A program made the translations under genes and the position numbers. Below, one piece after another: positions 63,208 through 64,000 of a stretch of 64,000 bases of DNA. Each line of letters opens with the position of its first letter. Within the stretch, counting starts at the first letter, position 1. Source of the DNA: CAJXSD01 sp964633145 (GTDB taxonomy: Bacteria > Pseudomonadota > Alphaproteobacteria > Rhodobacterales > Rhodobacteraceae); assembly GCA_964633145.1 (NCBI GenBank), contig CAZWFE010000004.1, positions 1 through 64,000 of the forward strand. The letters are read 5' to 3'. The notes beneath the pieces are model-generated. The model was not told the origin of the DNA. It saw only the letters and a program-made list of their open reading frames with translations, and did not search any database.

Positions 63208-64000
63208 ATGACCGCTGATCGACTAATTTATTTGCCCCTGGGTGGTGCCGGTGAAATTGGGATGAATGCCTATGTTTACGGCTATGGACCTGCAGGCAAG
63301 GAACGTCTGATCGTGGTTGATTTAGGCGTCACATTTCCAGACATGGACACCACGCCTGGTGTTGATCTGATCCTGCCCGATATTTCATGGCTAAAAGAAC
63401 GCCGCAATCAGATTGAGGCGATATTCATCACCCACGCACACGAAGACCACATTGGTGCCATTGGCCATCTATGGGGCGAACTTGGTGCGCCGATTTATGG
63501 ACGTGCTTTCACAGCGCATTTGGGGCGCCACAAACTTGCGGACGCTGGGCATTCGGAACAAGCCTTTAAAACTGTATCAGCATGGCCTGCTGTGACGAAA
63601 GCGGGGCCATTTTCCGTTGGTTTCTTGCCAATGTCGCATTCCATTCCCGAAAGCAGCGCATTGGTGATCGATACCCCCAAAGGGCGGTTGATACACACAG
63701 GCGATTTCAAACTTGATCCGTCGCCGATTGTTGGCGAACCCTTTGATCCTGATCTGTGGGCTTCGGTTGCGCAGGGCGGCGTGAAAGCCTTGATTTGTGA
63801 CAGCACGAATATCTTTACCCCGCATGCGGGACGTTCGGAATCTGTTTTGGGGCCTGACATCGAAGCGTTGGTTGCCAGCGCGCCTGCGATGGTCGTGGCA
63901 ACGACATTTGCATCAAACGTCGCACGCGTCAAAACACTGGCGGATGCCGGTGCGCGGGCAGGGCGGTCAATCTGTTTGATGGGTCGCGCAATGCGCCGCA
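63208..64000 (+). CDS. rnj: Ribonuclease J, 5' part (continues beyond window)
   Basis: 264 codons visible, ATG four bases after the coaX stop. GGAGEIGMNAYVYGY at the start, THAHEDHIGA (metal-binding HxHxDH) near 72-77, SHSIPESS and HTGDFKLDPSP with further metal ligands. The beta-CASP insertion has begun where the window stops. An RNA exonuclease/endonuclease used in alphaproteobacteria for mRNA and rRNA processing. Downstream of birA-coaX as in many Rhodobacterales. Confidence 0.95.
   Translation, partial: MTADRLIYLPLGGAGEIGMNAYVYGYGPAGKERLIVVDLGVTFPDMDTTPGVDLILPDISWLKERRNQIEAIFITHAHEDHIGAIGHLWGELGAPIYGRAFTAHLGRHKLADAGHSEQAFKTVSAWPAVTKAGPFSVGFLPMSHSIPESSALVIDTPKGRLIHTGDFKLDPSPIVGEPFDPDLWASVAQGGVKALICDSTNIFTPHAGRSESVLGPDIEALVASAPAMVVATTFASNVARVKTLADAGARAGRSICLMGRAMRR

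Overview
This is a chromosomal segment of an alphaproteobacterium, most probably a marine Rhodobacteraceae (Roseobacter-type). The support is the alphaproteobacterial type of initiator tRNA at the left edge, the large nuo operon with extra small genes and a long-tailed NuoE, the ivd/mcc leucine cluster with an embedded acyl-CoA synthetase, a fused PntA with PntB, a DUF3422 protein, and a standalone birA-coaX-rnj arrangement downstream of nuoN. No species is claimed.

Layout. 1-52: 3' end of an initiator tRNA. 284-8523: an AT-richer block that looks like an accessory phosphorus-acquisition locus. It has two divergent arms. The minus-strand arm encodes a Na/Pi-cotransporter-family protein, a cupin and a Gph-type HAD phosphatase. 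The plus-strand arm encodes a DeoR regulator, a PhnD-like binding protein, PhnC, two PhnE-like permeases and a class-IIA HAD protein. No C-P lyase, phosphonatase or phosphite dehydrogenase gene is visible, so the substrate is open. 8532-15687: housekeeping and scattered genes (EamA exporter, trhO, a PhnA/YjdM-like protein, thrS, two alpha/beta hydrolases, a glutathione peroxidase). 15816-20492: a C26 amidase, a kynU-SDR operon, and a three-gene envelope operon (metallo-beta-lactamase fold protein with a degraded metal motif, periplasmic rhodanese, ICMT-like membrane protein). 20599-23662: pntA-pntB with a strong terminator. 23830-29764: DUF3422, YeeE/YedE transporter, M20 amidohydrolase, moaA, a lipoprotein, AlkD. 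29761-32932: glmU-glmS (co-operonic with alkD). 33067-37301: a second Gph-like HAD, a PrpD-family protein divergent from a DegT-type aminotransferase, and a CDF transporter.

37451-44468 is a leucine/isovalerate catabolic operon: ivd, a small membrane-anchored protein, acyl-CoA synthetase, mccB, an NTF2-like protein and mccA, all tightly packed. It lacks the methylglutaconyl-CoA hydratase and HMG-CoA lyase that normally finish the pathway. A perfect palindrome sits just in front of ivd.

44754-61678 is the complete 14-subunit complex I operon (nuoA to nuoN), interrupted by six non-canonical genes: a membrane protein sharing NuoE's C-terminal helix-hairpin-helix-like domain, a DUF5337-like protein, two lipoproteins, a 43-residue ORF and a carboxymuconolactone-decarboxylase-family protein. 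It runs on into birA, coaX and the start of rnj (cut by the window end).

The best candidates for something undescribed are the phosphorus locus at 284-8523, the shared NuoE-tail/membrane-protein domain at 48362-49294, and the degenerate MBL/rhodanese/ICMT operon at 18674-20492.
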